In this document: piece by piece, positions 32,608 to 41,318 of the stretch
How positions within the stretch are numbered: the first letter of the stretch is position 1
Layout: the number at the start of each line of letters is the position of its first letter
NCBI GenBank assembly: GCA_023480825.1
Contig: JAMCWQ010000098.1
Location: 1-43,615, forward strand
Direction of reading: 5' to 3'
Length of the DNA stretch: 43,615 bases
DNA from: Chloroflexota bacterium
GTDB lineage: Bacteria; Chloroflexota; Chloroflexia; JAMCWQ01
Notes under the pieces: generated by a model
What the model saw: only the letters and a program-made list of their open reading frames with translations
What the model was told of the DNA's origin: nothing
The model's database searches: none
Program-made: the position numbers and the translations under genes

Positions 32608-35600
32608 ATGTTGTCCAGACGTGAGTTCTTGAAATTGATGGCCCTGGTTCCCGTGGGAGTCAGTCTTCACTGGTGGTCCGGCTCAACGCTCGCCGCACAA
32701 GCGCCGGCGGTGCCCATCAAGAAACACAAAGGCCGGATAAAGCCTGGAGAGCGAAAGGCCGCCGCCAAGAATGCCGCCCAGCAAGGCCTCAAGCCCGGTG
32801 TTGCCGCGGTTCAGACGGCCACGATGAACCCCGGTGGAATACCACACTATTTCGGCCCATTTGCCAACTACGCCAATAGCCCCGTGCCGACCGGCGCAAT
32901 CGCCGCCATTGCCCTTGCAAGTGGAGGCAGCAGGTATACCAGCCCCACCGTCACCATATCCGACGCCTACGGCACCGGCTCGGGAGCTACTGCTTCTGCG
33001 ACTGTTTCCGGAGGCGTCATTACGGGCATCTCCATCGGTAATGCCGGCGCGAATTACAGCGGCCCGGTTGTCAGCATCCAAGACGCCACCGGCACCGGCG
33101 CATCGGCTTCAGCCACGATCGGTGGGGCCTTGACCGGTGGGATAAGGAAATTCGTGGACGCGTTGCCAGGCGTCGGCTATGCCAATAGAAACCTTCTCGG
33201 ACAGTACATACCCCAAGCGATTCCAGATACGACTACCTATGCTGATGCCGACTATTACGAAATCGAACTCGGGGAATACAGCGAGCAGATGCACTCTGAC
33301 CTGCCGCTCAAGACTAGGCTGCGCGGTTACCGGCAGACCAATACCACTGACCCAACTGTCAGCCAGTTCCACTACTTGGGCCCCCTGATCGTGGTGGACC
33401 GCGACCGGCCGGTGCGGATCAAGTTCACGAACAATCTCCCGACGGGTTCGGGAGGCGATCTCTTCATCCCGGTGGACAAGACCGTCATGGGTGCCGGCAT
33501 GGGCCCGCTGGATATGATCGGAATGCCGGGAATGAAGGAAGAATACAAGCAGAACCGGGCTACCCTACACCTCCACGGCGGCTTCACCCCGTGGATCAGC
33601 GACGGCACTCCTCACCAGTGGACCACTCCCGCGACCGAGACCACCCAGTACCCAAAGGGCGTCAGCGTGGTGAACGTGCCCGATATGCCGGACCCGGGGC
33701 CTGGTTCTCTGACCTTTTACTACACCAACGCCCAGAGCGCCCGGCTCATGTTCTACCACGATCACGCCTATGGCATCACCCGCCTCAATGTGTACTCGGG
33801 TGAGGCTGCTCCCTACCTGATCACAGACCAAGTAGAGAAAGACTTGATCAATGGCTCCAACGTGTCCGGCGTTAATCCTACCAATGCGCAGCTCTTGCCT
33901 GATGTTGGCACACCGCTGGTCATTCAGGACAAGACCTTTGTGGACGCGGCCAAAATAGCTGGCCAGGACCCCACCTGGAGCTGGGGCGGAACGGGCAGCG
34001 GCGCAGGTTGGCTGCCCCAAACAGGAGATCTTTGGTTCCCCTCCGTCTACATGCCGGCCCAGAATCCCTGGGACCCGACAGGCGCGAACGCTTTCGGCCG
34101 CTGGCAGTATGGACCATGGTTCTGGCCGCCGACGACCACCATCACCCACCCGCCGGTCCCAAATGAGTACTATGATCCAGTGAACGCTCCGTGGGAGCCG
34201 CCGATGCGGCCGGACATGCCCAGGCCGTCAATGGGAATGGAAGCGTTCATGGATACCCCGGTGGTAAACGGCACTGCCTACCCGTATATGGATGTGGACC
34301 CGAAGACCTATCGTTTCCGCATTCTCAATGCCGCCGATGACCGCTTCTTCAACCTGCACATGTACGTTGCGGATTCCACCGTTACGACTTCGGACGGCCG
34401 GAGCAACACCGAAGTGAAGATGGTCCCAGCGGCTCCGACCGCCGGCTTCCCGGCCAAGTGGCCGACCGATGGACGAGCTGGAGGGGTGCCCGATCCGACT
34501 ACCCAGGGCCCTTCGTGGATACAGATTGGCAACGAGTGCGGATTCCTGCCGGCGCCGGTAGTGATCGACCCGCAGCCCATCAACTATAATACCAACCCCC
34601 TGGCATTCAACTTCGGCAATGTGACCGACCATTCGCTGCTTCTGGGTTGCGCCGAGAGGGCGGACGTGCTGGTGGACTTCTCGGCATTTGCGGGCAAGAC
34701 CATCATCCTCTACAACGACGCTCCGGCCGGTTTCCCGGCGATAGACACGCGCTACGACTACTACACCGGCGACCCGTCGCAGGTGGACACAGGCGGCGCA
34801 CCGGCCACTCAGCCGGGTTTTGGCCCGAACACCCGCACAATCATGCAGTTCCGGGTGAGCAATGCGACGCCAGCCGCGACCTACGATGTGAGCGCTCTGA
34901 AGACGGCGTTCGCCAAGACGGCGTCTAAGCGCGGCGTCTTCGAGGTCTCCCATGACCCGATCATCGTCCCGCAAGCGGCCTACAACTCGGCCTACAATGC
35001 CAACTTCCCGAACACAATGGGGGCGCAGTATGTACAAATCGCCGACACCTCCAAGACTTTCACTCCCATCGGCGCGACATCGCCCGTCACGATCAGTCTC
35101 CAGCCAAAGGCATTGCATGACGAGATGGGTGCCAGCTACGACACCGCTTACGGCCGCCAGAGTGGAATCCTTGGCCTGGAGCTTCCCAGCACCACGAGCA
35201 CAACCCAGAACTTCCTTCTCTACCCCTTTGCCAGCCCGCCGGTGGACCTGACGAATGACTCGACGATGACCCAAATCGGCCAAGCAGGGGATGGTACGCA
35301 GATCTGGAGGATCACACATAATGGCGTTGACGACCACGCTATACACTGGCACCTGGTCAACGTGCAACTGATCAACCGTGTTGCCTGGGATGGGGCTCTC
35401 CTGCCTCCGGACCCGAACGAGCTGGGCTGGAAGGAGACTGTGAGGGTCAATCCCCTAGAGCATGCCATCATAGCTTTCCGGCCGGTGGTTCCCCCGGTGC
35501 CGTTTGACCTTCCGAACAGTATCCGACTGCTCGACCCGACGATGCCGGACGGCACCCCACTGAACGCCCCACCCGCCGGGTTCACCGATCCAGCCGCGGT

Positions 35601-36636
35601 AGGCGTGACGGTGACGAACCACAAAGTCAACTTCGGCCATGAGTACGTGTGGCATTGCCATCTCCTCAGCCATGAGGAGATGGACATGATGCACCCGCTC
35701 TTGTTCGCCGTGGCGCCTAAGACCCCCACCGCTCTGACCGCTGTCGTGGTCGGCAGCGGCACCACCAAGAAGGTGGTCCTGAACTGGACTCACAACACGG
35801 CCACGGCGACGGGTTATACAGTCCAAAGGGCAACAGACTCGGCCTTCACCACCAACCTGAAAACCTTCCAGGTCACAACCAACGTGACGACCTACCAGGA
35901 CGTGATCGGCAATGTCACGCCGAGCTTCTACTACCGCGTGAGGGCCACGAACGTGGTCGGCGATACTGCCACCTACACGGGGTCAAGCGGTTTCCCGACC
36001 GAGACCATGGTATCGGGATGGTCCGATCCGGCGGCGCCTGGTAAATCGCCAATCCCACAGGCGCCGAGCAACCTGGTGGCCACGATTTCTTCAGCAACCC
36101 AGATTCACTTGACCTGGAAGGACAACTCGGACAATGAGACCGCCTTTGTCATCCAGCGCTCGGTGAACGGTGCCGCCTTCTCTGTGCTGAAGCAAGTCGC
36201 GGCCGCGGCCGGCGTTGGAACCACGGTTGCCGCCAATGACGGAACCGTACAGGCCTGGAACACCTATGCGTATCAAGTGATGGCGGTGAACGGGACAAAC
36301 CAGTCGCCTTTCTCCAATGTGGCTACCGTCAGCTTCACCGTCCCGGCCACTCCTTCCGGCCTCACGGCAACCGCCGCCCGCATAACGGGCACTCCGCAGG
36401 ACACCGTGACGCTGAACTGGACGGACAACTCTAATAACGAGACCGGCTTCCGCATCCTGAGGGCCACAAACGCAGCCTTCACGGCAAATGTGACCATCAT
36501 CAACGTCACGCAGGCCAACAAGACGACGAAGATAGATACCGTATCCCGCTTCACGACCTACTACTACAAGGTCAGAGCCGTCAACTTGGTCGGCATGTCG
36601 ACGTGGTCCAATACGGTGAGCGTGAAAACACCGTAA
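32608..36636 (+). CDS. Tat-exported multicopper oxidase with GSGYTS-like insert and three Fn3 domains
   Basis: 1342 residues, more than twice the usual size. The N-terminus SRREFLKLMALVPVGVSLHWW is a Tat signal (RR followed by a hydrophobic core). Residues about 90-175 carry two copies of a Gly-rich motif (GSRYTSPTVTISD and GANYSGPVVSIQD). The cupredoxin core of CotA/bilirubin-oxidase type has all four copper motifs: TLHLHGG, FYHDHAYG, DDHAIHWHLVN, and WHCHLLSHEEMDMMHP (type 1 Cys-His-Met plus trinuclear His). From about residue 1030 there are three fibronectin type III repeats (TALTAVVVGS.., SNLVATISSA.., SGLTATAARI..), each with LNW or LTW. Predicted role: extracytoplasmic oxidation of metals or phenolics. 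The ribosome site GAGGAGGAAAG precedes the ATG. It has no membrane anchor. Confidence 0.93.
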   Translation: MLSRREFLKLMALVPVGVSLHWWSGSTLAAQAPAVPIKKHKGRIKPGERKAAAKNAAQQGLKPGVAAVQTATMNPGGIPHYFGPFANYANSPVPTGAIAAIALASGGSRYTSPTVTISDAYGTGSGATASATVSGGVITGISIGNAGANYSGPVVSIQDATGTGASASATIGGALTGGIRKFVDALPGVGYANRNLLGQYIPQAIPDTTTYADADYYEIELGEYSEQMHSDLPLKTRLRGYRQTNTTDPTVSQFHYLGPLIVVDRDRPVRIKFTNNLPTGSGGDLFIPVDKTVMGAGMGPLDMIGMPGMKEEYKQNRATLHLHGGFTPWISDGTPHQWTTPATETTQYPKGVSVVNVPDMPDPGPGSLTFYYTNAQSARLMFYHDHAYGITRLNVYSGEAAPYLITDQVEKDLINGSNVSGVNPTNAQLLPDVGTPLVIQDKTFVDAAKIAGQDPTWSWGGTGSGAGWLPQTGDLWFPSVYMPAQNPWDPTGANAFGRWQYGPWFWPPTTTITHPPVPNEYYDPVNAPWEPPMRPDMPRPSMGMEAFMDTPVVNGTAYPYMDVDPKTYRFRILNAADDRFFNLHMYVADSTVTTSDGRSNTEVKMVPAAPTAGFPAKWPTDGRAGGVPDPTTQGPSWIQIGNECGFLPAPVVIDPQPINYNTNPLAFNFGNVTDHSLLLGCAERADVLVDFSAFAGKTIILYNDAPAGFPAIDTRYDYYTGDPSQVDTGGAPATQPGFGPNTRTIMQFRVSNATPAATYDVSALKTAFAKTASKRGVFEVSHDPIIVPQAAYNSAYNANFPNTMGAQYVQIADTSKTFTPIGATSPVTISLQPKALHDEMGASYDTAYGRQSGILGLELPSTTSTTQNFLLYPFASPPVDLTNDSTMTQIGQAGDGTQIWRITHNGVDDHAIHWHLVNVQLINRVAWDGALLPPDPNELGWKETVRVNPLEHAIIAFRPVVPPVPFDLPNSIRLLDPTMPDGTPLNAPPAGFTDPAAVGVTVTNHKVNFGHEYVWHCHLLSHEEMDMMHPLLFAVAPKTPTALTAVVVGSGTTKKVVLNWTHNTATATGYTVQRATDSAFTTNLKTFQVTTNVTTYQDVIGNVTPSFYYRVRATNVVGDTATYTGSSGFPTETMVSGWSDPAAPGKSPIPQAPSNLVATISSATQIHLTWKDNSDNETAFVIQRSVNGAAFSVLKQVAAAAGVGTTVAANDGTVQAWNTYAYQVMAVNGTNQSPFSNVATVSFTVPATPSGLTATAARITGTPQDTVTLNWTDNSNNETGFRILRATNAAFTANVTIINVTQANKTTKIDTVSRFTTYYYKVRAVNLVGMSTWSNTVSVKTP

Positions 36637-36686
36637 TCGGGCCTTGGGGACCCCTTTCCCCACTGCCCAACGCCCCCTATACCCAA

Positions 36687-36714
36687 CCCTTCCCCCCAGA
36701 ATTGGGGGGAAGGG
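36687..36714. repeat. C/G hairpin with 11-bp perfect stem
   Basis: CCCTTCCCCCC (36687-36697), loop AGAATT, GGGGGGAAGGG (36704-36714). Same family as 5357-5386 and 36788-36812. Confidence 0.65.
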
Positions 36715-36732
36715 AGTGACTTCACTAAAGGA

Positions 36733-36771
36733 GTTTGGTTGGCAAATCGCCGGACGATTTGCCAACCAAAC
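36733..36771. terminator. 17-bp perfect hairpin between convergent genes
   Basis: GTTTGGTTGGCAAATCG (36733-36749), loop CCGGA, exact complement 36755-36771. It lies between the 3' ends of the multicopper oxidase (+) and the BsuPI protein (-), where it would act in both directions. No clear T-run follows, so a factor- or structure-based stop is assumed. Confidence 0.55.
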
Positions 36772-36787
36772 AAAGAACTGTTCTGTT

Positions 36788-36812
36788 CCCCTCTTCCCGC
36801 ATGGAAGAGGGG
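36788..36812. repeat. C/G hairpin with 10-bp perfect stem
   Basis: CCCCTCTTCC (36788-36797), loop CGCAT, GGAAGAGGGG (36803-36812). Confidence 0.65.
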
Positions 36813-36893
36813 CCAGGGGTGATGGGGCATTGGGGTACGACATATGTCTGACTCCCAAACGAGATACACGAGTTGGCGTATATTGTGAGGAAT

Positions 36894-37517
36894 CTAGGCC
36901 TTCCGGCGCACCAAGTAGCCGGCTCCCAGTAGGGCGGCAATGGCGCCGGCAACCACCAAGAGCAGGGTGCCACCGAATTGCGCGCCGCCGCTAGCCGGCA
37001 ATGTCGGGTTGGGAGTGGCAGTCGCCGTCGGCGCGGGAGTGGCGGTGCCGGTCGTCTGGCCCGCCTGCTCCGAGGTGGTAGTAATCGTGACCGGGGCGGA
37101 CTCGACATTCTGCTCGGCCGTCGAGATGCCGATTACCTGGTACTGTCCCGGCATGGCCGGCTGGCCTTCGTTGGTGATTTGCGTCCAGCTATCTTGGAAA
37201 GTCCGTGATTCGCCGGGCGCCAGGGTCACGCTGTGCAACTCTTGGGTGAAGAACTTGCCCGTCGACCACTTCCAGACCTCTTGGCCGTCCTTGTTGACGA
37301 TGATGTCGTACTCCTGCCCGCTCCGGTAATTCAGAGTCACCGAGGAGGAGCTGGCGTTGGTGACATCCACCGTGATATTGACAGGCTCACCTAAGGCGTA
37401 GGTGGTCTTATCGGTCTGTACTGTCACTTGTATGTCTCCACCCTGGGCAAAAGCGGGCACGGCAAACGCGCAGGCAAGCGCCGTTAGGCCGACTATGGCG
37501 GATACAAACCTCAACAT
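36894..37517 (-). CDS. Secreted BsuPI-domain protein with LPxSGG sorting-like C-terminus
   Basis: 207 residues from the ATG at 37517 (AAAGGA nine bases upstream; the GTG at 37535 would start before this site). Signal peptide MLRFVSAIVGLTALACAFAVPAFAQ. Residues about 30-140 form a BsuPI/immunoglobulin-like domain (YALGEPVNITVDVTNASSSSVTLNYRSGQEYDIIV, LAPGESRTFQDSW, MPGQYQVIGI). A Thr/Pro/Ala-rich linker precedes LPASGG, a membrane helix (TLLLVVAGAIAALLGAGYLV) and RRKA: a sortase-like or anchoring tail. Located at the cell surface. Convergent with the multicopper oxidase. Confidence 0.85.
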   Translation of the reverse strand: MLRFVSAIVGLTALACAFAVPAFAQGGDIQVTVQTDKTTYALGEPVNITVDVTNASSSSVTLNYRSGQEYDIIVNKDGQEVWKWSTGKFFTQELHSVTLAPGESRTFQDSWTQITNEGQPAMPGQYQVIGISTAEQNVESAPVTITTTSEQAGQTTGTATPAPTATATPNPTLPASGGAQFGGTLLLVVAGAIAALLGAGYLVRRKA

Positions 37518-37634
37518 GGCTGCACATCCTTTCACTCTGTTTTACCTTTGTCTATCGATTATACTGCCTTAAGGGCGATTGGGGTTACGAACTTTCCCAA
37601 GAGGGCCCTAGAGTGCTATTATTCCCTCCACATT

Positions 37635-39113
37635 ATGCAGGCGACAAGACCTTTGACTTCCAGCAGAGACGCTCTTCGCTATCCCCGGCTCATCGCCTGG
37701 GCCGGCATGACGCTGCTCTGCGTTGGGCTGGGATGGAAGGTGTGGTCTTTGCTGCCGCGGGCCTATGGCCTCCTCTCCTATCCCTACGAATTGGTTTACG
37801 GCGAGGGCACGGTCCTCCACGAGAGCCTGTTGATCAAAGCCGGAGCATCCATCTACTTGCCGCCCTCGCCCGATCAGTTCATCGCGGGCAACTACACCCC
37901 CATCTACTACTGGCTTAATACGCTATTCGTCTCCGCGTCTGCTCCCGATTTCTTTGCCGGGCGGCTGATCTCCTTTGCCGCCGGAATTCTCATCGCCGTC
38001 CTCATCGTTGCCATCGTCGCCCGTTCCTGGAAGGACCTTCCGGCGGGACTGATAGCGGGCTTGCTGTTCCTCTGCCTGACTCAAGTAAACCAGTGGTTCA
38101 CTTTCTACAAACCGGATCTCCTCGCCCTCCTTTTCACTGCCGCCGGCGTGTTCCTGATGACCCGGAGAAAGCCATTCGTATACTTCTCCGTTCCTCTATT
38201 CCTCCTCGCTTTCTATACCAAGCAATCGATGGTGGTTGCTCCGCTCCTTGCCGCCGCCTACTTGCTCGTGAGGGATAGAGACCGCCGGGCCGTCGCCTAC
38301 ACTGCTGCTATGGCCATAGGGGTGGCAGTGCCCTTCGCCATTCTCGACCTGCAGACCGCCAACGGCTTTGCCATCCACACCATCTTCTTCAACCGCCGCG
38401 AATGGTCCCTCGACCTTTTCACAGAGCTGGTAGTCCGGCCCGCCCTGAAGTACCAGTACGAGTTGATCGTGGCCGCCGGTTTGATTGCCGTGCAAGCCGC
38501 GACGAAGAGAATTTCTTATCCTCTGCTCTACCTGCTGGGAGCGTCCCTCACCCTGCTAGCCGCCGGCTCCGCCGGCTCGGCCAGGAACTACACGCTGGAA
38601 TTTGGCCTGGCCTCCTGCGTCGCGGTGGGCCTTTTCCTGAGAGGGATGTGGGAGCGCCGCACCTGGCCGGCGGCGGCCCTGCTGCTGGTGGCGGTCCTCT
38701 TGCTGGGGCTGCAGACGCAAGCGATCTATGGAATGCCCCAGCGGTTGCTGGGGCGGGAGGTAGACAACGATCAGACTAATGCGCGGATGAGTGGGATAGC
38801 GAAGCTCGTGCGGCAGGCCCCCGACCCCGTGCTGTCGGAAAACGTCGGGCTTCTTGTCACAAACGGGAGGCAGGCCCAGTTCAACGACCCCTTCCTAATG
38901 AAGCAAGTAGCCGGCAGCGGCTTGTGGGACCAAACCGGCCTCATTCAAGACATACAACAGAAGAAGTTCCCATTCTTGATTATGGAAGAGGACGTAATCT
39001 CGGACACGGGACCGCAGGAGCGGTGGTCGCCGGAGGTGCTGGCGGCCATCAGAGCCAACTATAAGATCTTGTACCGGGATGTAATGTTCGTGTATGTTCC
39101 GGCCGGAAACTAG
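37635..39113 (+). CDS. Polytopic membrane glycosyltransferase-like protein (GT39/ArnT-like)
   Basis: About 492 residues from the ATG at 37635; a TTG at 37548 would add 29 poorly conserved residues. Some ten to twelve hydrophobic helices are arranged as in the PMT/ArnT superfamily. An extracytoplasmic first loop has ELVYGEGTVLHESLLIKAGASIYLPPSPDQFIAGNYTPIYYWLN (acidic residues where the family has its catalytic Asp/Glu, then a YTP(I)YYW motif). Later segments include FTFYKPDLLALLFTAAGVFLM and FYTKQSMVVAPLLAAAYLL, and a soluble C-terminal part ends the protein. Predicted substrate: polyprenyl-linked sugar; acceptor unknown. Its stop shares a CTAG with the convergent next gene. Confidence 0.75.
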   Translation: MQATRPLTSSRDALRYPRLIAWAGMTLLCVGLGWKVWSLLPRAYGLLSYPYELVYGEGTVLHESLLIKAGASIYLPPSPDQFIAGNYTPIYYWLNTLFVSASAPDFFAGRLISFAAGILIAVLIVAIVARSWKDLPAGLIAGLLFLCLTQVNQWFTFYKPDLLALLFTAAGVFLMTRRKPFVYFSVPLFLLAFYTKQSMVVAPLLAAAYLLVRDRDRRAVAYTAAMAIGVAVPFAILDLQTANGFAIHTIFFNRREWSLDLFTELVVRPALKYQYELIVAAGLIAVQAATKRISYPLLYLLGASLTLLAAGSAGSARNYTLEFGLASCVAVGLFLRGMWERRTWPAAALLLVAVLLLGLQTQAIYGMPQRLLGREVDNDQTNARMSGIAKLVRQAPDPVLSENVGLLVTNGRQAQFNDPFLMKQVAGSGLWDQTGLIQDIQQKKFPFLIMEEDVISDTGPQERWSPEVLAAIRANYKILYRDVMFVYVPAGN

Positions 39114-39490
39114 CCCTTCAGCCGCTCGGTATCCAGGTAGTCCCTCAGCCGCTTGATCTTGTCGCCGGAGAATTCGATTATGGTTACGCCCCGATTCTCG
39201 TAGGGGGCGCCCTTGAGGGTAGTGCCGCGGTTGGTCCATTCCAGCGCCACCAGGCTTCCGGTGGCCAGGGTGTTTACCACTGTGAACTGCAAATCGGGGA
39301 CAGCGATGGTCATTCGCTTCAGAAAGCGGCGGATGCCTTTTTCCCCTTGATGGGCCCCGGCGAGCAGGGAAGTGCCGGGAAACTCGAAGGAGGCGTCTTC
39401 GTGCACCAGGTCCACAAAGGCGTCGAAATCGCGCCTGTTGATGGCCTCGAAAGCCGCCAGTGCTTTGGAAAGGCATTCCGTCTGTTCCAT
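39110..39490 (-). CDS. SnoaL/NTF2-fold protein
   Basis: 126 residues: ECLSKALAAFEAINRRDFDAFVDLVHEDASFEFPGTSLLAGAHQGEKGIRRFLKRM, then LQFTVVNTLATGSLVALEWTNRGTTLKGAPYENRGVTIIEFSGDKIKRLRDYLDTERL. This is the standard nuclear-transport-factor-2-like cone (SnoaL-like polyketide cyclase family), including the N-terminal helix, the D.D....hpD.. turn and the final 'i.e....D' strand. Members bind or isomerise small hydrophobic molecules; the substrate is unknown. Start ATG 39490, preceded by GGAAGGAGA. The stop TAG at 39110-39112 overlaps the glycosyltransferase stop. Confidence 0.88.
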   Translation of the reverse strand: MEQTECLSKALAAFEAINRRDFDAFVDLVHEDASFEFPGTSLLAGAHQGEKGIRRFLKRMTIAVPDLQFTVVNTLATGSLVALEWTNRGTTLKGAPYENRGVTIIEFSGDKIKRLRDYLDTERLKG

Positions 39491-39547
39491 CTAGGGTCTC
39501 CTTCCGTTTTATCCAGGACCTCGCACCCCATTATACTCTTTCCGGCG

Positions 39548-39590
39548 GCCGGTCCTTCTGCAGAAGGACGTTAAATCGGGACCTACAGAG
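39548..39590. repeat. Dispersed GGCCGG / GAAGGACG / ATCGGGACCTACAG element
   Basis: Contains CCTTCTGCAGAAGG (perfect 14-bp palindrome) and AAATCGGGACCTACAG. Matching pieces lie at 9480-9500, about 22625-22646 (inverted) and, for the CCTTC..GCAGAAGG part, 40798-40812. Confidence 0.55.
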
Positions 39591-39603
39591 TCTCCTCCAT
39601 ACC

Positions 39604-40338
39604 TTAGACTGCACCCGACAGAGCCGGTCTTCTTTCCGGTCGCGAATTCCTATCTGAGCGGCGCTCGAATATATAGCCCACACCCCGTTTGGTCAGTATC
39701 CGCTTGGGACGTCGGGGGTCCTTCTCCAACTTCTGGCGCAGATACCAAACATATAGCCGAACATATTCGAAGTCTTCGGCGCAATCCGGTCCCCACACCG
39801 CCGTCAGTAGCTCACTCATGGGCACCACTCGCCCGGCGTTTCTCACCAGGTAGGCGAGGACATTGAATTCCGTGGCCGATAGCTGCACTTTCCGCTCGCC
39901 TACCCAGACCTCGCGCTGCAGGAAGTCTATGCGCCACTCCCCGTCTGTATACCGTGGCGATGGTCCGGGAGATTGCGAGCCACGGCGGGCAATTGCGCGC
40001 ATGCGAGCCAAAAGCTCATCGTTATCGACCGGCTTTACTATATAGTCGTCCGCCCCGCTGGTGAGAGCCGCTATCACATCGACGCGGCGGCGGTGAGCGG
40101 CCACCATTATTACCGGCACATTGGAGAGTTGCCTTACGCGTTTGCATAGCTCCAAGCCATCGACCGACCGCAACTCTTGCTCCAGGATCACAAAGGCCGG
40201 AGAGTTGGTGACTACCGCGGCAGGCGCTTCCAGTGGGGCATCGAAGAGCGTGGGGAAATACCCTTCCTTCTCGAGGAATGCCACGACTTCGCTCATTTCC
40301 ACAGGGTTTTCAGTTATGATCAGGACTAGCTTAGCCAA
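39604..40338 (-). CDS. OmpR/PhoB-family response regulator with degenerate receiver
   Basis: 244 residues starting at TTG 40338, preceded by AAGGAAG, inside the end of the upstream HTH gene (8-bp overlap). Receiver domain 1-120: the phospho-Asp position is Glu53 (FVILEQELRSVDG), the acidic pair is replaced by T9-E10, and the switch Thr/Ser is Ala (VIMVAAH), while K102 (YIVKP) is kept. The C-terminal winged helix is normal (LSATEFNVLAYLVRNAGRVVPMSELL, DFEYVRLYVWYLRQKLEKDP, ILTKRGVGYIF). Phosphorylation by a kinase is therefore unlikely; it may be constitutive or ligand- or partner-controlled. No histidine kinase is adjacent. Confidence 0.9.
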   Translation of the reverse strand: MAKLVLIITENPVEMSEVVAFLEKEGYFPTLFDAPLEAPAAVVTNSPAFVILEQELRSVDGLELCKRVRQLSNVPVIMVAAHRRRVDVIAALTSGADDYIVKPVDNDELLARMRAIARRGSQSPGPSPRYTDGEWRIDFLQREVWVGERKVQLSATEFNVLAYLVRNAGRVVPMSELLTAVWGPDCAEDFEYVRLYVWYLRQKLEKDPRRPKRILTKRGVGYIFERRSDRNSRPERRPALSGAV

Positions 40339-40555
40339 GGCTGTCTTCCTTATTCTCTCTGACGTGATCGTTCAGGAAGGCCATCACGTCTTGGAGCATG
40401 AACCGGCGCCGTCCCTTAGAGCTGAACTGGTAGTACTTGAGCTCTCCGGCATCAGCCCATCTCCGGACAGTCTGCGGGTGCACCCTCAGAATCTCGGCCA
40501 CCTCTCTAATGGTCAATAGTCGTAAGTCAGAGTCAAACTGGCTCAACATTTGCAC
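40331..40555 (-). CDS. MerR/BldC-like helix-turn-helix DNA-binding protein
   Basis: 74 residues: LLTIREVAEILRVHPQTVRRWADAGELKYYQFSSKGRRRFMLQDVMAFLNDH, the excisionase/BldC-type winged helix (helix-turn-helix plus the arginine-rich wing). It has no effector domain, as in BldC, which binds DNA cooperatively as a small protein. The ribosome site AAGGAG lies before the ATG at 40555. It overlaps the response regulator by 8 bp, so the two regulators are made together. Likely binds direct repeats at target promoters (family knowledge). Confidence 0.88.
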   Translation of the reverse strand: MQMLSQFDSDLRLLTIREVAEILRVHPQTVRRWADAGELKYYQFSSKGRRRFMLQDVMAFLNDHVRENKEDSLG

Positions 40556-41318
40556 TCCTTGTATTTGTTTTCGTCAAATCTCTCTAAAAACTTAGGGGAA
40601 GTAGTAATTTGTAACAATAGGAAAGTGGTAGTGCGGCCTATGGGAGATTAGGCTAGGGGAAGATAGGACAAAAGTAAGCTGGGCTGGAGCTAGGGGAAAA
40701 GGGTCAAAGTGGAAGGGGACAAGGAATTGGAAATGTCATGTAGCGGAGCGGTGGGATTGAGAGAATATCCGAAGCAAGTATGTGATAGTGACTGATCCTT
40801 CCGCAGAAGGACGTAACCTGGCGAGGGGCCAAAGCCCCCTTGTTGGAGTAACGAGGTGCTAGATTCCTCAGCCCCGCGTCGATCCCATGTAGATGATCCC
40901 GGCAGAAGCAGGGCGGGGCTCTCGGAATGACAGAACGGGGTTCCTCATTTCCCCTCCGAAGAGAAGAGGGGTCGGGGGTAATGGTGTGGGAAGGTTATGT
41001 GTCATTCTGAACGAGCGTCGCACTGGCTAGGTAGACGCAAACCGGAAACCGTGAGAGTACCGGCCAGGCGAACTCGAGGCTAGGAATAGGAGCGAAGTGA
41101 AGAATCTAGTCCAGGTGGTATAAGCACCAGGTACTAGCTTCTTCGGGCCCGCCTTGAAGCCAACGACGTTTGTAAGGCAGACGCATCGGGGCGCGACATG
41201 ACAAGGGAATGTCCCCTCTCCCGGCGGTGCGAGAGGTTAGGGGTTAGGGCCGGTCAGGATCCATCTCCCCACTGGTGGCGGACACGGCCGTCGCCGCTAC
41301 ATTCGAGGCTTCCGACCG
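40556..41318. other. 763-bp non-coding region with dispersed repeats
   Basis: No credible gene. Left part (40560-40800): AT-richer promoter region of the HTH gene. Then a CCTTCCGCAGAAGG palindrome (about 40798), a CCCCTCCGAAGAGAAGAGGGG hairpin (about 40949-40970) and the 150-bp element copy B (41001-41150). GC content rises sharply at about 41270, where dmsC begins. Confidence 0.6.
41001..41150 (+). repeat. 150-bp dispersed element, copy B
   Basis: Reverse-complement relative of 18101-18250. It begins GTCATTCTGAACGAGCG and ends with the inverted pair GAAGAATCTAGT (41099-41110) / ACTAGCTTCTTC (41133-41144, one mismatch) and GGGCCC. Confidence 0.75.

Noticed and set aside
34228-35367. A 379-codon minus-strand frame inside the multicopper oxidase
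   Set aside because: Shadow frame; the copper-binding motifs are read on the plus strand.
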